Shown: piece by piece, positions 34,484 to 44,204 of the stretch | Layout of the letters: each line of letters begins with the position of its first letter | How positions within the stretch are numbered: the first letter of the stretch is position 1 | Origin: Bradyrhizobium_A sp052115025 | GTDB lineage: Bacteria; Pseudomonadota; Alphaproteobacteria; Rhizobiales; Xanthobacteraceae | DNA length: 64,000 bases | Assembly: GCF_052115025.1 (NCBI RefSeq) | Contig: NZ_JBFRFW010000007.1 | Coordinates: forward strand, 1 to 64,000 | Direction: 5' to 3' | The notes under the pieces: generated by a model | Databases searched by the model: none | The model's input: the letters and a program-made list of their open reading frames with translations, nothing else | Told to the model about the DNA's origin: nothing | Translations under genes and position numbers: made by a program

Positions 34484-35401
34484 ATGACTTCCCGCCACAT
34501 CGACCTGCTGCTCACCGCGATCGCGCCGGCGATCTGGGGCAGCACCTATCTCGTCACCACCCAGTTGCTGCCGGCCGGCCATCCGATGACGGTGGCGATG
34601 CTGCGGGCGTTGCCGGCGGGGCTATTGCTGCTGCTGATGGTGCGGCAGTTGCCGACCGGCGTGTGGTGGCTGCGCACGGCGCTGCTCGGCATCCTGAACT
34701 TCTCGTTCTTCTGGGCGATGCTGTTCGTCGCCGCCTATCGCCTGCCCGGCGGTGTCGCCGCCACTGTCGGCGCGATCCAGCCGCTGGTCGTGGTGATGCT
34801 GGCGCGGCCGCTGCTCGGCACGCCGATTCGTGCTGTCGCAGTGCTTGCCGCGCTCGGCGGCATGGCCGGAGTCGCGCTCTTGCTGCTGACGCCGCGCGCG
34901 ACGCTCGATCCCGTCGGCATTGCCGCGGGGCTTGCTGGCGCGGTGTCGATGGCGCTCGGCACCGTGCTGAGCCGCCGCTGGCAGCCGCCGGTGTCGCCGC
35001 TGACCTTCACCGCCTGGCAGCTCACCGCCGGCGGCGTGCTGCTTACTCCGGTGGCGCTGCTGCTGGAGACGCCGCTGACCACGCTGACACCGGCGAATGT
35101 CATCGGCTTCGTCTATCTCGGCCTGATCGGCGCGGCGCTGACCTACATCCTGTGGTTTCGCGGCGTCGCGCGGCTCGAGCCGTCGGTCGTCGCCTCGCTC
35201 GGCTTCCTCAGCCCGGTGACCGCGGTGGTGCTCGGCTGGATCGTGCTCGACCAGTCCCTCACGCCGACCCAGCTGATCGGCATGGCCGTGGTGGTCGGCA
35301 GCGTCTGGCTGAGCCAGCAGGCCCAGCGGCCCGTTGCGGCGCGCATGCCGATCGCTGGCGCCGGAACAGCGCAGCCCCGCACGGAGGCAGAGCGCGGCTG
35401 A
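34484..35401 (+). CDS. EamA/DMT family transporter
   Basis: This 305-residue protein has ten hydrophobic helices in two EamA repeats (about 8-135 and 145-280). The N-terminal motif AIAPAIWGSTYLVTTQLLP and the RxxPAGLLLL stretch are typical of RhaT/YedA-like exporters of amino acids or metabolites. The polar C-terminal tail is short. It stands alone, followed by the convergent malic enzyme gene. The substrate is unknown. Confidence 0.87.
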   Translation: MTSRHIDLLLTAIAPAIWGSTYLVTTQLLPAGHPMTVAMLRALPAGLLLLLMVRQLPTGVWWLRTALLGILNFSFFWAMLFVAAYRLPGGVAATVGAIQPLVVVMLARPLLGTPIRAVAVLAALGGMAGVALLLLTPRATLDPVGIAAGLAGAVSMALGTVLSRRWQPPVSPLTFTAWQLTAGGVLLTPVALLLETPLTTLTPANVIGFVYLGLIGAALTYILWFRGVARLEPSVVASLGFLSPVTAVVLGWIVLDQSLTPTQLIGMAVVVGSVWLSQQAQRPVAARMPIAGAGTAQPRTEAERG

Positions 35402-35463
35402 CGCGCCGGCGCCCGCGTTGCGAAGGCGCCGCGGCCGGCGCGCCGATCAGCGCGCCAGGCGGT

Positions 35464-36756
35464 TCATGTCCGGGTGGGACGCAATCCCGCCTTGAGCCTT
35501 TCAGCGTAACCGTCGATATCGTCCATCAGCTGCCGCGCCACGCCGGTCGCCATCCCGGCCTTGACCACCGCCGGCGGCACCACATGGATCAGCCGGGGAT
35601 CGAACGGCGTCGGAATGATGTAGTCGCGCCCGAACGACAGCTTGCGGCCATAGGCAACGGCCACCTCTTCCGGTACGTCGAGCCGGGCCAGCTGCGCCAG
35701 TGCCTTGGCGCAGGCAATCTTCATCTCGTCGTTGATGGCGCGGGCGCGAATGTCGAGCGCGCCGCGGAACAGATACGGGAAGCAGAGGACGTTGTTGACC
35801 TGGTTCGGATAATCCGACCGCCCGGTCGCGACGATGACGTCGGAGCGCACGGCGCGGGCTTCTTCCGGCGTGATCTCGGGATCCGGATTCGCCAGTGCGA
35901 AGATCACGGGGTCCGCGGCCATGCTGGCCACCATGGATCCTGTCAACGCGCCCTTGGCGGACACGCCGATGAAGACGTCGGCGCCGGCCACGGCGTCGGC
36001 GAGCGTGCGCGCGGAGGTCGCGGTCGCGTGCTCCGCCTTCCACGGGTTCATGCCCTCGGCGCGCCCTTCCCAGACAACGCCTTTGGTGTCGCAGAGGATG
36101 CAGTTCTCGCGCCGCGCGCCCATCACCTTCAGCAGCGCGAGGCATGCAAGCCCCGCGGCGCCCGCGCCGTTGAGCACGATGCGCACGTTCTCGATTGTCT
36201 TGCCGGTCAGCTCCAGCGCGTTGATCAGGGCGGCCGCGCAGATCACCGCGGTGCCATGCTGGTCGTCATGGAACACCGGAATGTCCATCATCTCCTTGAG
36301 CCGCTGCTCGATGACGAAACACTCCGGCGCCTTGATATCCTCCAGATTGATGCCGCCGAAGGTCGGCCCCATCAGGCTGATCGCCTTGACGATGTCATCG
36401 ACATCCTCGGTGGCAAGCTCGATATCGACGGCGTTGACGCCGGCGAAGCGTTTGAACAGGACGGCCTTGCCTTCCATCACCGGTTTGGCGGCCAGCGCGC
36501 CGAGATTGCCGAGCCCGAGGATCGCGGTGCCGTTGGTGATGACGGCGACCATGTTGCCCTTCACCGTGTAATCGTAGGCCGCATCGGGCCGCTCGGCGAT
36601 CGCCTGCACCGGCACCGCCACGCCGGGGCTGTAGGCCAGCGACAGATCGCGTTGCGTCGCCATCGGCGTCGAGGCAACGATCTCATATTTTCCCGGCACC
36701 GGCTCGAGGTGATACGCCAGCGCCTCTTCGGACGAGATGCGATTTTTGCCTGACAT
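35464..36756 (-). CDS. Malic enzyme (short form without phosphotransacetylase domain)
   Basis: This 430-residue enzyme converts malate to pyruvate and CO2 with NAD(P). It has the malic N-terminal domain with SLAYSPGVAVP and VAVITNGTAILGLGNLG (about 70-86), the metal-binding region ECFVIEQRLKEM...FHDDQHGTA, and a Rossmann domain with LNGAGAAG. Most rhizobial malic enzymes of this type carry a further 320-residue phosphotransacetylase-like domain; here the protein ends after the malic domains. The start at 36756 matches the family start (MSGKNRISSEEAL). A 16-base tandem duplication lies just upstream. Confidence 0.9.
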   Translation of the reverse strand: MSGKNRISSEEALAYHLEPVPGKYEIVASTPMATQRDLSLAYSPGVAVPVQAIAERPDAAYDYTVKGNMVAVITNGTAILGLGNLGALAAKPVMEGKAVLFKRFAGVNAVDIELATEDVDDIVKAISLMGPTFGGINLEDIKAPECFVIEQRLKEMMDIPVFHDDQHGTAVICAAALINALELTGKTIENVRIVLNGAGAAGLACLALLKVMGARRENCILCDTKGVVWEGRAEGMNPWKAEHATATSARTLADAVAGADVFIGVSAKGALTGSMVASMAADPVIFALANPDPEITPEEARAVRSDVIVATGRSDYPNQVNNVLCFPYLFRGALDIRARAINDEMKIACAKALAQLARLDVPEEVAVAYGRKLSFGRDYIIPTPFDPRLIHVVPPAVVKAGMATGVARQLMDDIDGYAERLKAGLRPTRT

Positions 36757-36774
36757 GATGGTCGTCTTTCTGCG

Positions 36775-36806
36775 TCGCTTTGAAGAATTGTCGCTTTGAA
36801 GAATTG
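36775..36806. repeat. Perfect 16-bp tandem duplication upstream of the malic enzyme
   Basis: TCGCTTTGAAGAATTG occurs twice without a gap, 19-50 bases upstream of the ATG. The rest of the 36757-37131 gap shows no gene or clear signal. Confidence 0.85.
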
Positions 36807-37131
36807 TCATCTGACCGCAGCTCGCTTCGAGACATGAAGCGATCGGCCCCTCCTTGAAGCGTCTATCGCATCATCCGTCGCAAAGCCACTGCGATTGGAC
36901 GCAAGAAGGACCGTGATCACGGCGACGCGCCGGATACGCATGGACAGTCCATGCAGACCTGCGCAGGCGCTTTGTTTTTGCGATCGACAAGATTCGATGG
37001 CACCACTCAGCGTGCGGTGCAACATCGACCATCCTTCGCTGCAGTGCGGCAACCGCTGCGGCGCCCACCATTGAGCTGCAACAAAGGTTCGCTACACTTC
37101 ATCCGGCAAGGGCATCGGGCGGGGCACATCC

Positions 37132-38181
37132 ATGATCGGCCATATCGTGCGGCGTCTGATCGTTGTCGCTGCTGTCGCCGTCCTCGCTGTGTCTGCGGCG
37201 CACGACACGGCCGCGGCGTGGGGTTATCAGGGCCACAAGGTCGTCGGATCGATCGCCGACCGCCTGCTGAAGGACACCAACGCCGGACGCAAGGTCGGCG
37301 AGATCCTCGGCACCGATCTGCGCACCGCCGGTCCCTGGATGGACTGCCTGAAGGCCGTCCGCCGTGACGACAACGATAACTACGCCTACACCATCGATCC
37401 GGAGCATCTCGAATACGAGGTGCCCTGCACCAAGTTCAAGACGCCGGAGCTGCGCGACGAGATGGTCGCGTTCGTCAAGCGCAACTGGTTCACCTGCACG
37501 TATCTGCCGGACGGCGTGCACCAGCGCGGCTGCCACGAGACCTACCACTTCGACGATGTCGCCCTTCAGCGCGGCCGCTTCGACCGCGCTTTCGCCGGCA
37601 CCAACCCACACGACCTCGTCGCGGCGATCAACGCCGCAGTCGCCGTGCTGCAGGGCAAGCCGGCGCCGCCGCCCTTCGCCATCGCCAGCAAGAGGGAGGC
37701 GCTGTTCATGCTGGCGCATTTCCTCGGCGACCTGCATCAGCCGCTGCATGTCGGCTCGGTCTATCTCGACGCCGCCGGAGGCCGCATCGATCCGGACGCG
37801 GCCCACCCCGCAGACCCCGCCACCGAAACCGCCGGCGCCAACTTCATCCAAGACGAGAACATCAACCTGCATCGCGAATGGGACGACATTCCCACCGACC
37901 TCGGCGAGGCGGCGACGCGGGAGCTGCTGGCGGACGCGCGATCGCAGCCGGCGACGCCCGGCAGTCTCGACGACTGGCCCGCCGCCTGGGCATCCGATTC
38001 GATCACCGTCGCCCAGCAGGCTTTTGCCGGCCTGACCTTCACACCAGGCGGCGCGCAGCGCTGGACCGTCACCTTCGACGACCACGCCACCTATCTGCGC
38101 GCCCAGGATGCGATCAAGCGCAAGCAGCTGGCGAAAGCCGGCGCCCACCTCGCCGAACTGTTGAAAGCGATCTGGCCGTAA
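37132..38181 (+). CDS. S1/P1 nuclease family protein, secreted
   Basis: This 349-residue protein has a signal peptide (RRLIVVAAVAVLAVSAAHD) followed by the mature start AAWGYQGH. In this zinc phosphodiesterase family the N-terminal Trp and the His nearby bind the metal cluster. Further ligands are in ETYHFDDV and LAHFLGDLHQPLHVG, and in NLHREWDD. It should degrade single-stranded nucleic acid or 3'-nucleotides in the periplasm, or act on lipid phosphodiesters as relatives of phospholipase C do. It is somewhat longer than plant P1-like enzymes. Single gene. Confidence 0.87.
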   Translation: MIGHIVRRLIVVAAVAVLAVSAAHDTAAAWGYQGHKVVGSIADRLLKDTNAGRKVGEILGTDLRTAGPWMDCLKAVRRDDNDNYAYTIDPEHLEYEVPCTKFKTPELRDEMVAFVKRNWFTCTYLPDGVHQRGCHETYHFDDVALQRGRFDRAFAGTNPHDLVAAINAAVAVLQGKPAPPPFAIASKREALFMLAHFLGDLHQPLHVGSVYLDAAGGRIDPDAAHPADPATETAGANFIQDENINLHREWDDIPTDLGEAATRELLADARSQPATPGSLDDWPAAWASDSITVAQQAFAGLTFTPGGAQRWTVTFDDHATYLRAQDAIKRKQLAKAGAHLAELLKAIWP

Positions 38182-38259
38182 AAGGCGAGTCAATCATATT
38201 GACTCAACCATTGGTGGCATGTTCCCCTTCCTCGCCCGCATGCGCAGGGGAGGGATCTG

Positions 38260-41211
38260 ATGAGCGTCACGAACCCGCCGATACCACCGTGCTTCGACTG
38301 CGGCGACGATCCGATCAATCGCCTGATCGAGATGTTCGTCGATATCGCTCAGAAGAAGCGGATCAGGCTGGGCCAGACGCCCGCCGAGCGCCCCGTGTTC
38401 CGTAAACTGCACGGCACCGCGCACGGTCGCCTGGAGATGGCCAAGAATATCCCCGCCGACCTCAAGGTCGGCGTTTTCGCCCATGACAGCCTTGTGGCCT
38501 GGATGCGCTTCTCCAGCGACACCTCGCCGACCTCGCCCGACCTGCAGTCGACGGTCGGCATCGGTCTCAAGGTGTTCGGCGTGCCCGGCGAGAAGGCCTA
38601 TGGCGGCGCCGGCGACACCGCCGACTTCATCATGCAGAACTACCCCGTCTTCTTCGTCGATAATGCCAAGGAGATGTGCGAATTCACCTATGCCGGCGTG
38701 GTGCAGGGCGACTATCCGACCTATCTGGCGCACCACCCCAAGACCAAACGCATCCTCGACGAGATGGCCAAGGTCGAAGGCAGCGTGCTGACCACGACCT
38801 ACTGGGGCATCCTGCCGTTCGGCGCCGGCGAGAAGCAGGCGGTGAAGTATCGCCTCGATCCGGAGACGCCGCCGGAGAATGTCGCCAACGACGCGCCGAA
38901 CTATCTCGCCACCGACATGGCCAACCGGCTGCTGCACGGCGAATACCGCTTCCGCTTCATGGTCCAGCGCCGCACCAATCCCGCGACCATGCCGCTCGAC
39001 GAAGCCACGGTCGAGTGGCCGGAATCCGAGAGTCCGTTCATCCAGATCGCAACGCTGATCATCCCGCGCCAGGATGTCGAGGACCGCGGCCAGGCGGATT
39101 ATGGCCAGTCACTGGCCTTCAACATCTTCCGCGTGCCGCCGGCGCAGGCGCCGGTGCCGGAATCCTCGATCGCGGCGGTGCGCCGGGCGGTGTACGCCGC
39201 CAGCGCCAACACCCGCCACGAGGCCAACGGCCAGCCGCTGCACGACCCGCCGCAGCCGCGCCAGGCGCACCTGCCGCCCGACACCCCGCCGGACACCTGC
39301 GTGGTCAAGGCCGTGATCTACCCGTCGATCGGCATCGCGCGGGTCGGCAACAGTCCAGACGAATGGTACCTCGGCCCCGAAACGCCCGATCCCGAGCCGC
39401 TGCCGGCCGGCGCCTACCGCGACAAGCACGGCCGCCTGAAACGGCAGGCGGCGCGCTTTCGCATCTATGGCGTCAATGCCAAGGGCGAGATCGTCCGCGA
39501 GCTCACCGGCAAGAACGACGACGTGGCCATCACCTGGTCAGTCGAACTCGCCAACACCAAATCGGCCTGGTACGGCTTCCAGCTCGCGCTCGATATTCCG
39601 GAAGCTGCCTCTGCGCCACCGACGGTGCTGCGCAACGCCGCGGTCGCCGACCGCACGCGCCTTGCCATCACGCCCGGGTCGCGCGAGGCCGCCGGTCGGC
39701 ACGCCAAGCCCAAGGCGTTCGACAGCGGCGAGTTCATGGGGCGGAAGGTCTATCTCGGCGAAATCTCCACCGACGACGAGCAGCGCCTGATCGTTCTGGG
39801 CGGGCATGGCAAGTCGGCATCGTGTGACGGCACCTGGGCGATCACCTTCGCCAACAACGAGGGCTGGCACGACGACATCTCCGACGGCCCGGTCACCGCC
39901 AAGGTCACCCTCGACGGCACGCCGCTCGAGGTCATCCCTGCCTGGGTCGTCGTCGCGCCGCCGAATTTCGGCCCGCAGCGCAAGTCGGTGCGGACGATGT
40001 GGGACCTGATGCGCGATGTCGCGATCACGGCCGGCACGCTCGCCGCCCCCAAGCGGCCGTCGTTCACCCGTGACATCCTGCCGATCTTCCAGCGCATGGC
40101 CGGCCTGCAATGGGTCAACGCCGGCTTTGCCGCCGGCTTCGGCTGGCGCGGCGCGTTCGACTTCTCGACGCCGGACGGCATCGCCAAGCTCGCCGATCCC
40201 GGCCCGGCCTATCAGGAATTCCGCCGCGTGCTGTCGAACTCGTTCCGGCGCTTCGCTGTCGATTCCTGGTCGCCCAAACCATGGCCGTGGCTCTATGGCG
40301 ATGCGATGAACATTCCGCCGGCGCCGACGCCGCGCCAGAATTGCGCGCTGAGCAACTGCCAGCTGGCGATGCTCGACCAGTGGGCGGCCGGCAATTTCGA
40401 CGCCGATTACAAGCCGCACCACGTGCCGCCGAGCACGATCGACAAGGTGCCGCTCGCCGAGCAGGGCGACGTCCTGACCAAGGCGGCACTGGAGTTCTGC
40501 CTCGCCGACGCCTTCCACCCCGGTTGCGAGATGACCTGGCCGGTGCGCACGGCGACCATGTACATGGCGCCGTTCCGCTTCGCCCATGTGCTGCCCGACT
40601 GGGTGGCGCCGAATCTCGGCGAGACGCTGACCAGCGACAGCATGACCATTCCCAACGGCCCGCTGTACGGCCAGATCCCCGGCGGCATCACCCGCTGGAT
40701 GGCCGTGCCGTGGCAGACCGACAGCGCCAGCTGCCGCTCGGGCTATGTCGCGACCTATGACCCCTATGTTCCCGCGTTCTGGCCGGCCCGCGTCCCCGAT
40801 CAGGTGCTGACCAAGGATAACTATGACATTGTGATGGACCACAAGCGGCCGCTGTCGGAGCGCCGCGCGGCATTCGCCAACCGCGCCGCCTGGATCGATC
40901 CGCTGGGCACGACCAGCTACACCGACCAGATCAACAACATGATCGAGCACTTCGACCATCTCGGCGTCGTTGAAGTCCATCCCGGCCCCAAGGACACCGA
41001 TGCGTTCCCGGCGGTGATCGAGGTGGAGGACCGCCGAGCGACAATCCACGACGTCATTCCCAAGAGCGGCCGGGGACCGCGCAGCCTGAGATCGCCCGCG
41101 CACCAGGGCGCGACCCATGCCGGCGCGCCCGGCACCAACCGGCGCCTCGACATTTCCGGCATCGACAAGTTTCGACGGTTTCCGCTGGGGCTGCCCGTGC
41201 AGTTCAAGTAG
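38260..41211 (+). CDS. Catalase-like domain fused to a LodA/GoxA-type quinoprotein oxidase
   Basis: This 983-residue protein has two parts. Residues about 20-320 resemble y4iL-type small catalase-like heme proteins (VFRKLHGTAHGRLE with candidate distal His51; WMRFSSD; DFIMQNYPVFFVDNA). From about residue 345 it is a LodA-type oxidase (VKAVIYPSIGIARVGNS, AGAYRDKHGRLKRQAARFRI, VELANTKSAWYGFQ). Candidate residues for the cysteine tryptophylquinone cofactor are Asp821 and Cys825 (WQTDSASC) and Trp878 (NRAAWIDPLG). LodA enzymes oxidise amino acids and make peroxide; the fused domain could remove it. GGAGGGATCTG precedes the ATG. A LodB-type gene follows after six bases. Confidence 0.85.
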   Translation: MSVTNPPIPPCFDCGDDPINRLIEMFVDIAQKKRIRLGQTPAERPVFRKLHGTAHGRLEMAKNIPADLKVGVFAHDSLVAWMRFSSDTSPTSPDLQSTVGIGLKVFGVPGEKAYGGAGDTADFIMQNYPVFFVDNAKEMCEFTYAGVVQGDYPTYLAHHPKTKRILDEMAKVEGSVLTTTYWGILPFGAGEKQAVKYRLDPETPPENVANDAPNYLATDMANRLLHGEYRFRFMVQRRTNPATMPLDEATVEWPESESPFIQIATLIIPRQDVEDRGQADYGQSLAFNIFRVPPAQAPVPESSIAAVRRAVYAASANTRHEANGQPLHDPPQPRQAHLPPDTPPDTCVVKAVIYPSIGIARVGNSPDEWYLGPETPDPEPLPAGAYRDKHGRLKRQAARFRIYGVNAKGEIVRELTGKNDDVAITWSVELANTKSAWYGFQLALDIPEAASAPPTVLRNAAVADRTRLAITPGSREAAGRHAKPKAFDSGEFMGRKVYLGEISTDDEQRLIVLGGHGKSASCDGTWAITFANNEGWHDDISDGPVTAKVTLDGTPLEVIPAWVVVAPPNFGPQRKSVRTMWDLMRDVAITAGTLAAPKRPSFTRDILPIFQRMAGLQWVNAGFAAGFGWRGAFDFSTPDGIAKLADPGPAYQEFRRVLSNSFRRFAVDSWSPKPWPWLYGDAMNIPPAPTPRQNCALSNCQLAMLDQWAAGNFDADYKPHHVPPSTIDKVPLAEQGDVLTKAALEFCLADAFHPGCEMTWPVRTATMYMAPFRFAHVLPDWVAPNLGETLTSDSMTIPNGPLYGQIPGGITRWMAVPWQTDSASCRSGYVATYDPYVPAFWPARVPDQVLTKDNYDIVMDHKRPLSERRAAFANRAAWIDPLGTTSYTDQINNMIEHFDHLGVVEVHPGPKDTDAFPAVIEVEDRRATIHDVIPKSGRGPRSLRSPAHQGATHAGAPGTNRRLDISGIDKFRRFPLGLPVQFK

Positions 41212-41217
41212 GCGGCC

Positions 41218-42384
41218 GTGGCCGACTGCGATGTCGTCATCGTCGGGGCGGGCCCGGCGGGCGCGACCGCCGCGCTCAACCTCGCGCCGTTCCACCGCGT
41301 GCTGCTGATCGATCGCAGGCCGGCGCCGCGCGGCAGGATCGGCGAATCGCTGCCCGGCGCGGCGCGACGGCTGATGACGGACATGAGCCTGTGGGACGGC
41401 TTCGCCGCCGATGGCCATGCGCCACGCTATCTCCATCGCAGCGTCTGGGGCTCGGACGAGGCGACCGAACGCGACGCCCTCGCCGATCCCGATGGCCATG
41501 GCTGGCACCTCGATCGCGCCCGCTTCGAACGGCGCCTGCGCGCCACCGCCGCCGCGCGTGGCGCCGTGCTGCTCGCACCCGCCCGACCGCGCGCACTCGT
41601 CCGCGACGGCGACGGCTGGCGAGTGAACATCGACCACGACGGACATGCCGTCACAATCCACGCGCGACTGATCGTCGATGCCGCCGGCCGCAACTCGCGC
41701 ATGCTGCCTCGCGGCGAGGCGCGCCGCAGCGGCGACGACCGGCTGATCTGCACCTGGCTGCGCGCGCGAGCGCCCCTCGCTGCCGGCGCGACGCAGATCG
41801 AGGCCGAGCCCGGCGGCTGGTGGTATGCCGCGCCCTTGCCCCATGGCGAGGCCGTGCTCGCCTTCCACACCGACGCCGATCTTGCCGAGGCGCGGCTGTG
41901 CCGTGACCGCGGCGCGCTGCTCCAGCGCGCGCGACGCTTGCCGATGCTCGGCGAGCAGCTCGGCGCCACCGCATGGAACGACGCCGCCCACGGCGCGTGT
42001 GCAGCCCACGGCGCGGCCCTCGCGCCCGCTGCAGGACCGGGCTGGATCGCGGTGGGCGATGCGGCCCTCGCGTTCGACCCGCTGTCGTCGCAGGGGTTGT
42101 TCAACGCGCTGTATACCGGGCTCGCCGGCGCCGAGACCGCCGACCGCATGCTGGCCGGCGATGCGGCCGCGGCCGTCGACTACACAGCCGAGATCGCCGG
42201 GGTTCGCGCCACCTATCGCGACCATCTCGCCGCCTGGTACGGCGTCGAGCAACGCTGGCCTGACCAGCCGTTCTGGGCGCGGCGCCATGCGGCTCCACGA
42301 GGCCCTGCACGCGAGCAGCGCTCCGGCGCGTTCGAGGTCGCGTCGTGGCCGACACACGGCGCGAGCTGGACGGCGTTGCCGTAA
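41218..42384 (+). CDS. LodB-like FAD-dependent tryptophan-modifying protein
   Basis: This 388-residue flavoprotein has an FAD-binding Rossmann start (DVVIVGAGPAGATAAL), the GESLPGAARRLM loop of tryptophan halogenase/LodB-like proteins, and the second FAD motif AVGDAALAFDPLSSQGLFNAL (about residues 278-298). LodB proteins are needed for forming the tryptophylquinone cofactor of the partner LodA oxidase in the cytoplasm. The gene starts with GTG six bases after the LodA fusion gene, so it is almost certainly its partner. Confidence 0.85.
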   Translation: MADCDVVIVGAGPAGATAALNLAPFHRVLLIDRRPAPRGRIGESLPGAARRLMTDMSLWDGFAADGHAPRYLHRSVWGSDEATERDALADPDGHGWHLDRARFERRLRATAAARGAVLLAPARPRALVRDGDGWRVNIDHDGHAVTIHARLIVDAAGRNSRMLPRGEARRSGDDRLICTWLRARAPLAAGATQIEAEPGGWWYAAPLPHGEAVLAFHTDADLAEARLCRDRGALLQRARRLPMLGEQLGATAWNDAAHGACAAHGAALAPAAGPGWIAVGDAALAFDPLSSQGLFNALYTGLAGAETADRMLAGDAAAAVDYTAEIAGVRATYRDHLAAWYGVEQRWPDQPFWARRHAAPRGPAREQRSGAFEVASWPTHGASWTALP

Positions 42385-42404
42385 CCTGCTTTCGATCGTG
42401 GCCG

Positions 42405-42806
42405 ATGGCGATTCGCATCGTCGATCGAACGTCCGCAGAGCCCGCCTGGAGCATCCTGATGGTGAATGTTGTTGCTGCGGTCCTCGCGCTCGGCGTCGAG
42501 ATCGCGATGCTCTGGGCCTATGGCCGCTGGGGATACGATCGCTTTCCCGACCTGCCGCTGCGTGTGGCGGGCGCCGCCGTTGCGGTCGCGGCGGTTGCGA
42601 TCATCTGGGGCGCCTTCCTCGCACCGCGCGCGCGGCGGCGCCTGCCACTTCCGGCCCGGATTCCGGCCAAGCTCGCGCTGTTCGCCGGCAGCACGGCGAT
42701 GGCATGGAGCGGCGGACATCTGCTGTTCGCCGCCACGCTCGCGATCTGCGCCATCGCAGCGCTTGCGTTGGAGTATTTTGCGGACGCCCCGTCCGCGGCG
42801 CTGTGA
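42405..42806 (+). CDS. YrdB-like small membrane protein (DUF2568)
   Basis: This 133-residue protein has four hydrophobic helices, with NVVAAVLALGVEIAMLWAYG near the start and IIWGAFLAPRARRRLP in the second loop, a pattern of the YrdB family of unknown function. An upstream in-frame GTG at 42345 would overlap the LodB-like gene. It lies 20 bases after that gene in the same direction and could share its transcript. No role can be given. Confidence 0.7.
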   Translation: MAIRIVDRTSAEPAWSILMVNVVAAVLALGVEIAMLWAYGRWGYDRFPDLPLRVAGAAVAVAAVAIIWGAFLAPRARRRLPLPARIPAKLALFAGSTAMAWSGGHLLFAATLAICAIAALALEYFADAPSAAL

Positions 42807-42836
42807 TCGGTCGTCGCACGCGCTGACGACCTGCCA

Positions 42837-44092
42837 TCACGCCCGCCGCGTACCGGCCCGCTCGGTCAATGCGACAGCGAGCGCAGCGCCACCGAAGGCG
42901 GCACCGACGGCGCAGACCCCCGTCCAGCCGAAGGTGACCCACGCGAGCCCCGACACGCCCGATCCCGCTGCGGCGCCCAGGAAGAACAGGCCGGTGAAGA
43001 GACCATTCAAACGCCCCCGCGCTTCCGGCCGCAGCAGATTGATGGCGCGCCGCCCCAATGTCTGGTCGCCGATCACGCCGAGGTCGAGCAGCACCGCGGC
43101 CACGACCAGGATCGCCAGGGCGGCATGCGAGGACACTGCCGACCCGCCAAGGGCGCGCATGCCGCCGCCGATGCCGGCCAGGATCATCGCCGCGATCACG
43201 GCGAGGTGGGCCAGGAGCGTTGCTGCGCGTGTCCAGCCACGGTCGCCGGCGCGCCCCGCGACCGGCGCGACAACAGCGCCGGCGGCACCGGCCAGAGCAA
43301 ACAGCGCGATACCGCTCTGGGTAAGGGAGAACGGCGGCGCGGCAAGCCGAAGCGCCACCGACGTCCAGAACACGCTGAACGCGCCCATGCACAGCGCCTG
43401 ATACAATGCGCGCCGCTGCAGGACGGATTCCTCTCGCAGGTGCTCCACATCGAGCCGATCAGGCGCGGATAACTCGTCGACGTCGGGGGATAGCGCCGGG
43501 GAATGACGACCATCAGGATGAGGGTGAGCGCGGCGATGAGGCCTGCAAGCGCGCCGTAGAGCCAGCGCCAGCCTGCAAACTCGGCAACGAGGCTCGCCGT
43601 CGGCCTCGACAGCAGGATGCCGATCATCAGCCCGCTCATCACGTTTCCGATCACGCGACCGCGCCGCGCTTCGGGCGTGAGCAACGCCGCCACGGGTACG
43701 AGCATCTGGATCGCGCTCGTCGTCACGCCCGCGACGAAACAGGCAAGAAGAAACAGCGAAGGCGTCGGCGCGCACGCGACCGCCGCGAGGGCGACGACGT
43801 CGATCGCCAGGGTCGTGACGATCACGGTCCGGTTCTCGGCGAGATCCGTGAGGGGCACGAGCAGGAATAGACCGCTCGCATAGCCGAGCAATGTCAGCGT
43901 AGTGACGAGGCTCGCCGCGCTCGCGTTCAGGCCGAATGACGGCCCGATGAGGCCGATCAGAGGCTGGGACGCGAACAGGCTGAGGACGACGACGCCGACC
44001 GCGATGGCGAACAGGAGCGTCAGCCCCCCGGACATCTCGGCTGATCCGCCGCGACCGGCTTGTTGCTGGTTCGATTGCAAAAGGGAAGACAT
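42837..44092 (-). pseudogene. MFS transporter broken by a one-base frameshift
   Basis: The N-terminal half (MSSLLQSNQQQ to about VVIPRRYPP) reads in one frame, and the C-terminal half (PDVDELSAPDRLDVEHL to the stop at 42837) in another. Together they make one normal 12-helix MFS protein of about 417 residues, similar to the YYxQP exporter group. The frames switch at a run of five G on the plus strand (43485-43489); six would restore the frame. The break lies in the central cytoplasmic loop. It may be a true mutation, a phase-variable run or a sequencing error. The divergent LysR gene is the likely regulator. Confidence 0.85.
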
Positions 44093-44108
44093 GAGGGTCC
44101 TTTTGGGA

Positions 44109-44179
44109 GTCCATTTGAATATGGACCGCTGGCCTTTTGCATTCACCCGATCGAAGTGATAATCCACCAAAAATGCAAA
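44109..44179. promoter_or_regulatory. Candidate LysR control region
   Basis: Two inverted repeats occupy the 112-base divergent gap: GTCCAT-N6-ATGGAC (44109-44126) and TTTGCATT / AATGCAAA (44136-44143 and 44172-44179). Either could be a LysR binding site for the MFS/LysR pair. Confidence 0.35.
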
Positions 44180-44204
44180 TAGTTATTCCACTAATCGTGA
44201 GAAT

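Noticed and set aside
36807..37052. 81-residue minus-strand ORF upstream of the malic enzyme
   Set aside because: It has no recognisable features and overlaps the likely promoter region. A second frame over the same bases is equally open.
39538..42357. 939-residue minus-strand open frame
   Set aside because: It is antisense to the catalase-LodA and LodB genes, the usual by-product of high-GC codon use, and rich in Arg, Gly and Ala with no domain.
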